Part shown: positions 11,015 to 18,572 of the stretch, one piece after another
Position numbering within the stretch: the first letter of the stretch is position 1
How the letters are laid out: the number at the start of each line of letters is the position of its first letter
Origin: Deltaproteobacteria bacterium
GTDB lineage: Bacteria > Desulfobacterota > Desulfobacteria > Desulfobacterales > Desulfatibacillaceae
Assembly (NCBI GenBank): GCA_016235345.1
Contig: JACRLG010000007.1
Location: forward strand, 1-64,000
Length of the DNA: 64,000 nt
Direction of reading: 5' to 3'
Notes under the pieces: generated by a model
The model's input: only the letters and a program-made list of their open reading frames with translations
Databases searched by the model: none
What the model was told of the DNA's origin: nothing
Translations under genes and position numbers: made by a program

Positions 11015-13705
11015 CTATTTGGCCTTTATTCCAACAAAGCAGTTCCGGCGCGTCACCAGCGCACCATCCTGGCAATCGCACTTTTTCTTCTTCACCTTCG
11101 GGTTGCTGATAAGCTGGATACCGAACTGCACCTTGCCAAGCGGCCTCAAGCCGCCGTCTTCGCACCATTGGCGGTAAACTTTATACAGGTCGTCGGAAGG
11201 GACTTTGTTGTCGGTCCCGAACTCCACAAATTCGTCCAGAAAATCCAAAAGCGGATTCAAGGTGTGCATAAAGTTGTCTGTATCCCGGACGATCTCTGCG
11301 TCAAGGTTCACGAATCCCTGCTTCAGTTGCAGCACAAAGGCTCCGTGAAGCATCCAGGCGAATATTCCGGCGGCCTCCTCACGGATCAACCTCTCCGGAA
11401 GGTCTCTGTCCTGCTTTTCTTCCGGTATCCGGTAATCAAAATTCAAAACGAGTATCCGGCGTTTGAACCCGTCCGTCTTGTCGGTCACGGCGGGCGGATT
11501 GTTCATGGCGAAGATGAACTTGCAGATGTTATGAAATTTTATCCTGCGGCCAAACTTCTCCTCGCCCATTATGGAGTCTCCAGCGATGGCCCGTTTGAAA
11601 TTTTCGGTGCTCTGGGCTTCCCTGGTTTCAACCTCGCTCGCTACGGACAAAAGCTTTCCCTGCAAATCGAGCACTGCAAATGGCCGGGAAAAGTCGCTAA
11701 GGCTTATGGAGCACACGTTGTCGTTGCCAAGAAGCTGTTCAAGCACCGTGATTATCGTGCTCTTGCCGTTCGCGCCGCTCCCGAACATGAAAAGGCTTTT
11801 ATGGAATTTTGCAGTCGGCATCAGGGTGTATCCGCAGAAAAGCTGCAACAACCCCATCTTTCCCCGGCTTCCCTCGAATATCTCATCCAGAAATTTCAAC
11901 CACAACGGGCACTTGGCGTACATGTCATACGCCACCGGCAGTTGAACCCGGCTGCCGTAATCCTTGTCGTGCGGCAGAAGAATCTTTTCGCTGATGGAAG
12001 GGGCGTCCTCCCGGATTTGCTCAAATTTGTAGTGCGTGAAATCACACGACAGGTCGATCATTCCATTCTTGCAATTCACGAGATGCGGATACACCTCCCA
12101 TGATAATTCAGGCTTGTTGACCTTGGCCTTTAAGAGCGCCAGGGCCGCATCCAGGTGGCCCGCCTTGCATAAATCCTTCAAAGCCCGGTAGATAATGTTC
12201 CTTACAACGTCCTGCTCCAAGATTTGCCACCACCCGCCCATGAACCTATAGAACTTCCCGTCCGTATGCCGGATCGGGTCGAAGTACCGGCCAAGGTATT
12301 CGGCCATGCGGCTTTCCACAAAGCTCCCGCGCTTGCGCTTGCCTTCCGGTCCCAGGTCGAAAAAAACGAACGGAGGAATCTTTTCGGGCAGAAGAGTGGG
12401 AAAGGCTTCCCAATCCACCCGCGACACCTGGGTCTCCGGGTCGTAGGTGATGAACTGCGCAACCAGCGCCATGTTGCGGGTTTCGATTTCGGATTCAGAA
12501 GGTTCGGCGTCGTTGCCCGACCGGTCCCTAAGCTTCCGTTTCTTGCGTTCCGGCTTCCAGTTCGGGTCGTAGCCTTCGCAGAATTGCGCCAATGAGTCGT
12601 TTCCTGAAATGGCGTTCCTGGCGTCTTTCCAGGTCCTTGACTTGCAGCTTTGGTGGAAACAGGCGTAAGTGAGGTACGGCTGGTTTGGGCTCAGAATCAC
12701 GGCGGGCTTGCCGTCCGCGTGACCGGCGTCGAAGATGCAGTTTTCAAGCAAGTAAAAGGTGGAGGCCCCCTCAACCTTCACGCCCTTGAGCGGTACGCCA
12801 TAGTGGGCAAGGTAGCGTTCCACGTCCACCGGCCCAAGATTGCCGTCCTGGGGCAGGCTTTTGGTCCGGGCGGGCGGTAAGCGCGGCCTCTGCTGGCCCT
12901 TGCCTTTTTCAGCCGGGGCCATGCCCGCCAGCTTTTCCAGCACCTCGCGGGGCGTCACCGGGACATCGGCAAGAGTCAATGGACTTCCCTGAAACAAAAG
13001 GCTTTGGCGGTGCGGCCTCTCCGGGGTGTTGTCGCCCTTGCAGGCCCGCGTTCCATAAAGCTTCCATATCCGCGCCGCGTTGGCCACGGTTACGTCGATC
13101 TTGACGCCATTACCCTTGAACCGGTCCGCCAGGGCGGCCAGGGACCGCGCAATGAGCCCATTGGCCCGCCCGGAAATCTCAGGCTCGTTGGGAAGGTCCG
13201 GCAGGCGGTAGTTCAGGTGATACCCGTTGCCGCTCATGGCTTTCACCGGCGTGGCGAATCCGGTTTCGGCCATGAACTCGCTCACCTGTTTGCCAAGTTC
13301 CTTTGCGAGTTCGAGTTCCTCCGGGCTCGCCGAAATGCCGCTTGAACGCTCCGGGTCCAGGTCCACCAGAAGCCAGCGGATGATGGAAATATCGGTGTCG
13401 CCGGTAAGAGGCTGATCCTTGGAGGACTGGTAGCCCACAAGGTGGTTTGCGGCCCGGCTCAAAAGCTCCGGTTTGCAAGGGTTGGGCGTGAAATAAATGC
13501 CCTTGGGCGGCTTGTCGAGCCCGGCCATCATGGCCGCAGCCCTGCCGAAATCGCTTGCGTTGTCGAAATATCCGTAAACTATACCGGTGAAGGCCGCGCT
13601 GTCCCAGGCCCTGTGAGTCCTCTGGGGAACGGCGAGCACCCTTATTTCTGTGACTTCGCCCGGATTGAAAAACGTCCGGTAAACCTGATCCAGTTCAAAG
13701 CCCAT
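11015..13705 (-). CDS. Replication protein: archaeo-eukaryotic-type primase fused to D5/P4-type SF3 helicase
   Basis: 896 residues from ATG 13705 (GTG 13717 is possible). The N-terminal third is a primase-polymerase-like domain with the metal-binding LLVDLDPER near residue 115 and KAMSGNGYHLNYRL after it. A Cys/His patch follows (YACFHQSCK). The C-terminal part is a D5-N/SF3 helicase: LFCGYTLMP, Walker A FGSGANGKST near residue 640, Walker B region KLLSVASEVET, sensor-1 Asn in FIFAMNNPP and the arginine-finger segment KTDGFKRRILVL. P4 alpha-like proteins with this order unwind the origin and prime replication. It is the only complete replication initiator seen. Confidence 0.92.
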   Translation of the reverse strand: MGFELDQVYRTFFNPGEVTEIRVLAVPQRTHRAWDSAAFTGIVYGYFDNASDFGRAAAMMAGLDKPPKGIYFTPNPCKPELLSRAANHLVGYQSSKDQPLTGDTDISIIRWLLVDLDPERSSGISASPEELELAKELGKQVSEFMAETGFATPVKAMSGNGYHLNYRLPDLPNEPEISGRANGLIARSLAALADRFKGNGVKIDVTVANAARIWKLYGTRACKGDNTPERPHRQSLLFQGSPLTLADVPVTPREVLEKLAGMAPAEKGKGQQRPRLPPARTKSLPQDGNLGPVDVERYLAHYGVPLKGVKVEGASTFYLLENCIFDAGHADGKPAVILSPNQPYLTYACFHQSCKSRTWKDARNAISGNDSLAQFCEGYDPNWKPERKKRKLRDRSGNDAEPSESEIETRNMALVAQFITYDPETQVSRVDWEAFPTLLPEKIPPFVFFDLGPEGKRKRGSFVESRMAEYLGRYFDPIRHTDGKFYRFMGGWWQILEQDVVRNIIYRALKDLCKAGHLDAALALLKAKVNKPELSWEVYPHLVNCKNGMIDLSCDFTHYKFEQIREDAPSISEKILLPHDKDYGSRVQLPVAYDMYAKCPLWLKFLDEIFEGSRGKMGLLQLFCGYTLMPTAKFHKSLFMFGSGANGKSTIITVLEQLLGNDNVCSISLSDFSRPFAVLDLQGKLLSVASEVETREAQSTENFKRAIAGDSIMGEEKFGRRIKFHNICKFIFAMNNPPAVTDKTDGFKRRILVLNFDYRIPEEKQDRDLPERLIREEAAGIFAWMLHGAFVLQLKQGFVNLDAEIVRDTDNFMHTLNPLLDFLDEFVEFGTDNKVPSDDLYKVYRQWCEDGGLRPLGKVQFGIQLISNPKVKKKKCDCQDGALVTRRNCFVGIKAK

Positions 13706-13744
13706 AATGAGAAACACCCGTAAGAGAAAGGTTTCCGGCCAGCA

Positions 13745-13945
13745 TCAAAATTGAATTTCACCCCTGCCGCTCGCCATGGAAAGCCGGAGCGATAAACCCC
13801 GGTCCCGGCGCAAGGCGTCCGCCACGTCAACGGCCCTGGCCTTTTCCCCGAAAATCTCCGTGAGCCATTTAAGGCCCGCCATCACGTTTCCGTTAATGGC
13901 GAACCCGCCCCGGACCCTGGTTTCCGCTATTTCAGACGCTTCCAT
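13745..13945 (-). CDS. Small hypothetical protein
   Basis: 66 residues from ATG 13945, with a textbook GAGGAGG site and a 14-nt overlap with the end of the upstream NTPase gene. Sequence EIAETRVRGGFAINGNVMAG then ALRRDRGLSLRLSMASGRGE. No family recognised. The coupling suggests it is made with the NTPase and primase. Confidence 0.65.
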   Translation of the reverse strand: MEASEIAETRVRGGFAINGNVMAGLKWLTEIFGEKARAVDVADALRRDRGLSLRLSMASGRGEIQF

Positions 13946-14468
13946 TTGAAGCCTCCTCTTCCGGCCACACCACATCCACCGGCCCGCTGTACCGTTTGTG
14001 CAGGTCCACAAGCGCCTTGTGAACATTCCTCTGAAAAACGATGCTGGTGTCCCGCACCCCATCCGCCGCCAGGAAGGTTTTCTTGGGAGGCAGAATCCGG
14101 ATTTCCTTGTAGGGTTTCACTTCATGCACGTAGATTTCATAAGTCCACGCCAACTTTCCAACCACGTGCCCCAATCTCAGGACAGACGCATAGGCCACAC
14201 AGTCCAGAAGGCACCGGTCCGCCACCACGATGTCGTTTTGGGCGCAAAGGGAAAGTTCCCTTGAAAGCTGCTGGCCGAAAATCCAAAGCTGGCCTTCCGC
14301 GCCCCCCTTGCGGTTGATGGGATAAGGGCACTCGCGGGCGACTTCGCTCAAAAAGCCGATTTTCGCCCCGGGGTTTTCGAGCTTGAGCTTCACAGCAAGC
14401 GCATGCGCCGCCGTGGTCTTGCCGGTCCCGTGGGAGCCGGAAAATGCGATTATCTTTCCCAAGTTCAT
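13932..14468 (-). CDS. AAA/P-loop NTPase, nucleotide-kinase-like
   Basis: 178 residues. The P-loop FSGSHGTGKTTAAHAL starts near residue 9 and an Asp-Arg motif NDIVVADRCLLDC lies near residue 82, the order seen in AAA_28/NadR-type phage nucleotide kinases. It lies in the replication operon between a 153-residue gene (overlapping ATG/stop) and the small gene before the primase. Likely substrates are nucleotides for DNA synthesis, but the specificity is not visible from sequence. Confidence 0.78.
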   Translation of the reverse strand: MNLGKIIAFSGSHGTGKTTAAHALAVKLKLENPGAKIGFLSEVARECPYPINRKGGAEGQLWIFGQQLSRELSLCAQNDIVVADRCLLDCVAYASVLRLGHVVGKLAWTYEIYVHEVKPYKEIRILPPKKTFLAADGVRDTSIVFQRNVHKALVDLHKRYSGPVDVVWPEEEASNGSV

Positions 14469-14926
14469 TCTCTCCCCATTTCAAGCCACGTTTTCACCCG
14501 CAGGCAGGCTTCCACAAGCTCGCCGATCTCCCTGATGCAGGCCCCGCGTTCGCCATCGGTGATGAACCCGTCGCTTATGGCCCTGGCGAAGGATTCCGTG
14601 GCCTGGGCAAATTCAAGGGCCATGGCGCTTAAACCCTTTACAAGATTCTCCGGGCTGCCCCAGGGCCGCCCCGGAACAGGCACCGTCACCCGGTTGAATA
14701 TGGCGTTAATCTCCTCCAGGGGCCGCATGTCGCCCGTCTTTGCCATGATCAAAATCGCGGTTGAGAGCCCCAGCTTGTAGGTCGGCTGCCTGGAAAGCTC
14801 GTTGGCGAGCGCCGAATAGCTCTTGTCCACTTCCGGCGCGAGTCTCTTCATCCCGAAGGTTTTCGCCGCTATTTCCAGGGCGTCGAAAACGTCCTCCAGC
14901 TTTGCAAGTTGCGGTGTTTCGGCCAT
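14465..14926 (-). CDS. Hypothetical early phage protein
   Basis: 153 residues, predicted mostly helical (LEDVFDALEIAAKTFGMKRL, EFAQATESFARAISDGFITD). The end overlaps the NTPase start by 4 nt, so it belongs to the same operon. The C-terminal part (ERGACIREIGELVEACLRVKTWL) resembles regulator-like proteins in other prophages, but I cannot name a family. Confidence 0.65.
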   Translation of the reverse strand: MAETPQLAKLEDVFDALEIAAKTFGMKRLAPEVDKSYSALANELSRQPTYKLGLSTAILIMAKTGDMRPLEEINAIFNRVTVPVPGRPWGSPENLVKGLSAMALEFAQATESFARAISDGFITDGERGACIREIGELVEACLRVKTWLEMGRE

Positions 14927-14975
14927 AACAACCTTTCTTCGGTTTTCTGATGGATTCTTGAAGGTTACGGGCGTA

Positions 14976-15028
14976 GGCTCCTTTAAGACGTAAAAAGGAA
15001 CGCCGCGCAGGCGCGTTTTAAAGGAGCC
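14976..15028. terminator. Long stem-loop between 15037 and 14926 genes
   Basis: GGCTCCTTTAA at 14976-14986 pairs perfectly with TTAAAGGAGCC at 15018-15028, and the loop holds a second GC-rich hairpin. It lies just past the stop of the 15037-15636 gene and ahead of the 14926 start, so it could end one transcript, slow polymerase, or act as an RNA-processing site. No clear T-run. Confidence 0.5.
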
Positions 15029-15036
15029 CGATGCAG

Positions 15037-15636
15037 CTAACGCCCGAAACCGCCCTTCTCCGCGAGCATTTCAAGGCCCTCTTCCATCCATCGGAGGATG
15101 CCGTCCTTTTCCTCCTCAAAATGGAAATGAAGGGGCGTCTCGAAGTCTTCCGGCAGGCTTACGGGGAAGCTCACAAGAATCATTTTTCTCGTGATGGAGG
15201 TATCCGCGTCCGTGGGCGGCTCCTGGAAAAAGCATACGATCTTCGCCCGCGAGCGGAAGCTTATGCGCGGCCGCATTTTCGCCTCGGCGGTGATGAAATC
15301 CCCGGTTACAAGCCTGAAAAATTGTTCGACATGCTCGCTGTTCCGGGGAAGCTTGCCCCGGTAGCGCGCCAGCCACGCATTGCGGAACGCCATGCGGCCG
15401 AAGCAGGAAAAGGCGATGACGTCAATTTCGATGGTCTTGTCCTCGCCCGCCGCCATGGCCATCACCCTGAAAACCGCGCCCGTGGCCTCCGCATCGCCGC
15501 AAAGCGCCAGAAACCGCTCGTACCGGCAGTGGTCCGCCAGCACGTACCCGCAGAACATTTTAAAATCCTCCAGGCTTTCGGCCTTGTCCTCGAACAGCTT
15601 CCCCACGAATCCTTCCCAAACCGGACACTCGCCCAT
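15037..15636 (-). CDS. Stand-alone SF3/D5-like helicase domain with lost P-loop
   Basis: 199 residues that align along their length with the helicase part of the 11015-13705 primase: FCGYVLADHCRYERFLALCG matches FCGYTLMPTAKFHKSLFMFG, VEQFFRLVTGDFITAEAKMR matches the FKRAIAGDSIMGEEKFGRR segment, then KIVCFFQEPP for KFIFAMNNPP and RKMILVSF for RRILVLNF. The Walker A GSGANGKST is replaced by GDAEATGAV, the Walker B acidic pair is not seen, and the sensor-1 Asn is missing, so ATP hydrolysis is not expected. It could be a structural subunit or regulator of the hexameric helicase. The link rests on my eye alignment. Confidence 0.7.
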   Translation of the reverse strand: MGECPVWEGFVGKLFEDKAESLEDFKMFCGYVLADHCRYERFLALCGDAEATGAVFRVMAMAAGEDKTIEIDVIAFSCFGRMAFRNAWLARYRGKLPRNSEHVEQFFRLVTGDFITAEAKMRPRISFRSRAKIVCFFQEPPTDADTSITRKMILVSFPVSLPEDFETPLHFHFEEEKDGILRWMEEGLEMLAEKGGFGR

Positions 15637-15775
15637 CGTCTTTCCTTTCGTGTTGTAAATATTAAAAAATCAGTTGATTGCGCTCTGAAAAGTGCCAAAT
15701 GCAGGCCAATGACGGCCAACAAATCCCCGCTCCAATCCGGTCAGCGTGTCCGAGGAGTTTTTGGGAACGCCTCCC

Positions 15776-16363
15776 CTACAATCTGTTCATGTAAACCTTC
15801 TCCAGCTCCTCCGGCTGGACGCAAAGGTAGGCCAGGGTTTGCTCCTGGCTGGAATGACCGAACGCCGCCATCAAAACAGGTATGCTTTCGCCGAAGGTGA
15901 CCCTTGCATGATACCCCCAGGTTTTGCGAAGCGTGTGGCTTCCGTAGTTGCCTTTAAGGCCCACGGCACGGCACCAGCCTTTCACGAGCCGGTGAACCGA
16001 AGGCACGGTCAAGGGGCCTCTGATGCCCCGGAACAGCCTTTCCCCATCATTCCCGCCGCAGGCCGCCAGATAAGAGTTCACGGAATCCGTAACGGCCTCG
16101 TTCAGGGTGATGTGGCGCTTGTTGCCGGTTTTCTTCTCTTTCAAAAGAAGCCCGTCGCCCGGCATTTTGCCGCGCACCTGACCTATGGTGAGCCTCAAAA
16201 GGTCGCTCGCCCGCAGGTTCGTGTTGACTCCGAAGGTGAAAAGGCACAGATCGCGTGGCCGGTCGGCCAGAAGCCGCTTTATGGCCTCGATGTCCTTCTG
16301 CCCCCGTATCGGCTCCACCGTTATCCGGTCGCCCTTTTTCGGATGATTCAGGTTCCCGTCCAT
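15776..16363 (-). CDS. Second, minimal tyrosine recombinase (catalytic domain only)
   Basis: 195 residues with no room for a core-binding domain. Catalytic residues are present: Arg in NTNLRASDLLRLT, Lys in KEKKTGNKRHI, His-x-x-Arg in SHTLRKTWGYH, His in AAFGHSSQEQTLAYL and Tyr in the same segment. It sits between early genes and the immunity region rather than beside att. It may resolve phage multimers or act in another switch; it is unlikely to be the integrase for selC. Confidence 0.85.
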   Translation of the reverse strand: MDGNLNHPKKGDRITVEPIRGQKDIEAIKRLLADRPRDLCLFTFGVNTNLRASDLLRLTIGQVRGKMPGDGLLLKEKKTGNKRHITLNEAVTDSVNSYLAACGGNDGERLFRGIRGPLTVPSVHRLVKGWCRAVGLKGNYGSHTLRKTWGYHARVTFGESIPVLMAAFGHSSQEQTLAYLCVQPEELEKVYMNRL

Positions 16364-16627
16364 TCAAAATCCCCCCGCGCAAGCCTCCGCCTGGGCGTCC
16401 GCCATTTCGTTCAACCGCCGGACCCTTTCCCGCTCCGCCTTCTCGATCGCCGCCCGAATCTCCGCCGGCGAACCCTCAAGCCACACAATGGGATCGGTTC
16501 CCGTGGCAGCGGCAAGACGCTTGGCGGTTGGCCACGATGGGCGGGCCTTGGCATGAAGAATCAGGCTAAGATGCGCGCCTGTAATTCTTGCCCCTTGCGC
16601 AATTTTTTTATGGTCTCCGTGTTTCAT
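16364..16627 (-). CDS. XRE/Cro-type HTH regulator
   Basis: 87 residues. A helix-turn-helix is visible in IAQGARITGAHLSLILHAKA and PTAKRLAAATGTDPIVWL. It points left toward the early and replication genes and is divergent from the repressor at 16774, the layout of a Cro-like gene in a lambdoid-type switch. No Shine-Dalgarno precedes the ATG (ATTACCCC), and the promoter spacing suggests a leaderless message. The C-terminal tail is helical and charged. Confidence 0.75.
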   Translation of the reverse strand: MKHGDHKKIAQGARITGAHLSLILHAKARPSWPTAKRLAAATGTDPIVWLEGSPAEIRAAIEKAERERVRRLNEMADAQAEACAGGF

Positions 16628-16633
16628 GGGGTA

Positions 16634-16662
16634 ATAATGAAAAATAATTTAATTTTAGTCAA
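16634..16662 (-). promoter_or_regulatory. Promoter of the Cro-like gene, possibly leaderless
   Basis: On the minus strand a -35 TTGACT (16657-16662) and -10 CATTAT (16634-16639) are 17 nt apart. The expected start, about seven bases past the -10, is the A of the ATG at 16627. Confidence 0.55.
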
Positions 16663-16678
16663 GCAAAAAGATTAAACT

Positions 16679-16707
16679 ATACTTAGTATTAAATTCTTTT
16701 TAATTTA
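16679..16707. promoter_or_regulatory. Candidate operators in the divergent switch
   Basis: Two adjacent inverted repeats lie between the divergent regulators: ATACTTAGTAT (16679-16689, perfect around a central base) and TAAATT/AATTTA (16690-16707). They overlap the promoter region of both genes, so repressor or Cro binding is plausible. AT richness raises the chance of coincidence. Confidence 0.45.
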
Positions 16708-16733
16708 CTCCGTATATGATAAATAATTACAAT
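16704..16733 (+). promoter_or_regulatory. Candidate repressor promoter
   Basis: TTTACT (16704-16709) and TACAAT (16728-16733) with an 18-nt spacer form a plausible sigma-70 promoter for the repressor gene that starts at 16774. A good ribosome site (AAGGTGAGG) follows. The -35 overlaps the second inverted repeat, allowing self-control. Confidence 0.5.
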
Positions 16734-16773
16734 CTATTATCCTCTATTCATACACATCACTACCGATCTAAAG

Positions 16774-17265
16774 GTGAGGATCACTATGAATCCCAACGCC
16801 GAGATCATCTATTCCTATTTCATAGCTGCGTTGCGGGAAATGGCCGAAAAGGAAGGCCGAGGCATACAGGTCACCTGGGCCATGGAGATTGAAAGGACGC
16901 CTACAGCGGTAAACCAAATTCTAAGCGGAAAAGCGAAGGCAGGATTTGCGGCGCAGGTGGCCTTAGCGGGTGCATGTGGCTATAATTATATTGATTTTTT
17001 GGTTTACGGTAGAAAGATACTTGAGAGCGATACCCTACCAAATACCGAGGACAAGACCCAACAATTGCCACCAGACTTGCTGAAAAAATTGGCAAATCTT
17101 GATTCCAGGCGTCTTAAATCCCTGAATGCCTGGATTGATGGCCTTGGCTTTGACCAAGCGCTTATATCAAAGCTGACATCATTGGATCGGCGGGGTATAC
17201 AATTTTTGTCAACGTGGATGGATGGGTTTCTGGCGCGCGAACAAGTCGAACCTAAAGCGTCCTGA
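16774..17265 (+). CDS. Phage repressor-like HTH protein with C-terminal repeats
   Basis: 163 residues. An N-terminal XRE-type HTH spans about residues 25-65 (AMEIERTPTAVNQILSGKAK is the recognition part). The C-terminal half has two ~33-residue helical repeats: LLKKLANLDSRRLKSLNAWI and LISKLTSLDRRGIQFLSTWM, each with pattern L-x-x-L-D...W-[IM]-D-G. There is no LexA-like peptidase domain, so induction would not be by self-cleavage. It is divergent from the Cro-like gene and is the best candidate for the immunity repressor. Base composition falls from here into the cargo block. Confidence 0.75.
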   Translation: MRITMNPNAEIIYSYFIAALREMAEKEGRGIQVTWAMEIERTPTAVNQILSGKAKAGFAAQVALAGACGYNYIDFLVYGRKILESDTLPNTEDKTQQLPPDLLKKLANLDSRRLKSLNAWIDGLGFDQALISKLTSLDRRGIQFLSTWMDGFLAREQVEPKAS

Positions 17266-17298
17266 ATATAAGACTACAAAACTTCCTCCCCTTCTGTC

Positions 17299-17495
17299 GT
17301 TAAGTACCATTTAACAATTAAATGATATTTAAATATGCTCAGAGCATTTTTTCCCCAAAAAATGCCCTCGAAAAACCATGTTGTTGTTAAGCGCAATTTA
17401 ATAATTAAAGGGAATTTAACAAAATTCGAGAAAAGCGGTGCAAATTTTTCTGGCGAACCGGGACAAATTTTGTTAAATACCATTTAATAATCAAC
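17299..17495 (+). repeat. Three AT-rich repeats at 86-87 nt spacing
   Basis: Copies at 17299-17332, 17386-17420 and 17472-17495 share GTTAA...ATTTAA(C/T)AAT(T/C)AA. The first two continue into a matching half (GATATTTAA, GGAATTTAAC). The start-to-start spacing is 87 and 86 nt. Such phased sites suggest iterons or operator sites of the adjacent regulators. The 500-nt gap 17266-17765 otherwise holds only a hairpin and a gene remnant. Confidence 0.7.
17344..17365. terminator. AT-rich hairpin after the repressor
   Basis: GCATTTTTT pairs perfectly with AAAAAATGC around CCCC, between the first and second repeat copies. It could end the repressor message, although no T-run follows the stem on the plus strand. 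Confidence 0.4.
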
Positions 17496-17511
17496 AACTG
17501 GATGTGCATGA

Positions 17512-17643
17512 GCCATTTTGCCGGACTATCAGCCGGAGAAGCTCACACGCCTTGACAAATGGGACCGGCAGGCAATTGACATTTGGCTGGACGGCTACTT
17601 GGCGTGCATGAAACATCAGGAAGAAAGACCGGACTTCATATAA
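17512..17643 (+). pseudogene. Remnant of a second repressor C-terminus
   Basis: An open stretch with no start codon reads ...PEKLTRLDKWDRQAIDIWLD then GYLACMKHQEERPDFI. It matches the last repeat of the neighbouring repressor (SKLTSLDRRGIQFLSTWMDG, FLAREQ). This looks like the tail of a duplicated or previously resident repressor gene whose front was lost, possibly when the cargo block was acquired. Confidence 0.65.
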
Positions 17644-17765
17644 CCGCTTTAGGCTGCTTTTTGGACTACGCACACAGAGTTAACAAAGCATGGAAATAGT
17701 TTATTGCTGTCTAAATTATATAAAGCATCTCAGGCGGTAATTGATTCACAGTACAAGGAGAAACC

Positions 17766-18563
17766 ATGTCTCACACTTTTACAAATTTGGCATCTAAGGT
17801 CTTCCCCTCGGATGCGAATAAAATCTGTGCTGAAAAAATTCCGCTAATGCATACTGTTAGGTCTGCGGACGGAATTAACCGACTAATAGATATTTTTAAA
17901 TCGGGTAGATTAGGCGGTGTTGACATCTGTCAACGTGTATCCACGAACAGTGCTCAGCAGGAATTAGGAATTCCTGCCAATTCAGCATATTTTTATGCTG
18001 GTAGAGTATTCCCAGACGATTTTGATCCTCCGGCATGCTTTCTAATAACAGGCGAGCTTGAATCTGAAGCGGATTCCGGAATAGGAGGCAAGCCTCCATT
18101 TGTAGGCGGCGGGGCGGTTCCTTTTGATTCTGGAGGCTTGGCAACCGACAAGCTCAGGCTTTGGGAATTTCAGAAGACCCTTGCTCAAACCGACAAATTG
18201 AATTATTTTAAAGATCATTCGGTCACGCTGGAAAAATGGCGTGAATACTTTTCTTTATTCGTGGAAGAATTTTTCAGCAATCCCGAAGGGTATTGGGGGA
18301 GCAACCCTGCAAAAGCTATAGATAATGTCACCTTTGAGCCTGAAGACGATTGGCGCAACTGGTCGTTTGAAATTCATTCCTCAGCCCCGGTTGGCTTTGA
18401 GAACGCCGAAGTGGTTTTTGTTGGTGAGAATGTTTTAAACACGCTCCAAGACGAGTTGGTTAACATGCCGCAGCTGGCATCCCTAATGGGAAAATTTCAA
18501 GTTTGCACTTTTTTGCAGGTTGATGCGCTAAACGAAGCTAAAAGACTATCCTGTAACTTGTAG
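17766..18563 (+). CDS. Cargo gene A, unknown; possible ADP-ribosyltransferase-like front
   Basis: 265 residues with a good ribosome site (AAGGAG) and an AT-rich promoter region (TATATAAAG near 17717). No firm family. Residues ~28-50 (LMHTVRSADGINRLIDIFKS, GRL) resemble the HxT...IL.SG.L start of DarT-like or other ADP-ribosyltransferase folds, but the catalytic Glu cannot be placed. Later there is a Gly-rich stretch (GGKPPFVGGGAVPFDSGGLA) and a C-terminal WSFEIHSSAPV...AEVVFVG region. It is the first of three closely spaced genes (9 and 11 nt gaps), so it probably works with B and C. Confidence 0.6.
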   Translation: MSHTFTNLASKVFPSDANKICAEKIPLMHTVRSADGINRLIDIFKSGRLGGVDICQRVSTNSAQQELGIPANSAYFYAGRVFPDDFDPPACFLITGELESEADSGIGGKPPFVGGGAVPFDSGGLATDKLRLWEFQKTLAQTDKLNYFKDHSVTLEKWREYFSLFVEEFFSNPEGYWGSNPAKAIDNVTFEPEDDWRNWSFEIHSSAPVGFENAEVVFVGENVLNTLQDELVNMPQLASLMGKFQVCTFLQVDALNEAKRLSCNL

Positions 18564-18572
18564 GGGATTAAA

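Noticed and set aside
17299-17495. CRISPR array
   Set aside because: Only three imperfect AT-rich units with 50-60 nt gaps of related low-complexity sequence; no cas gene nearby.
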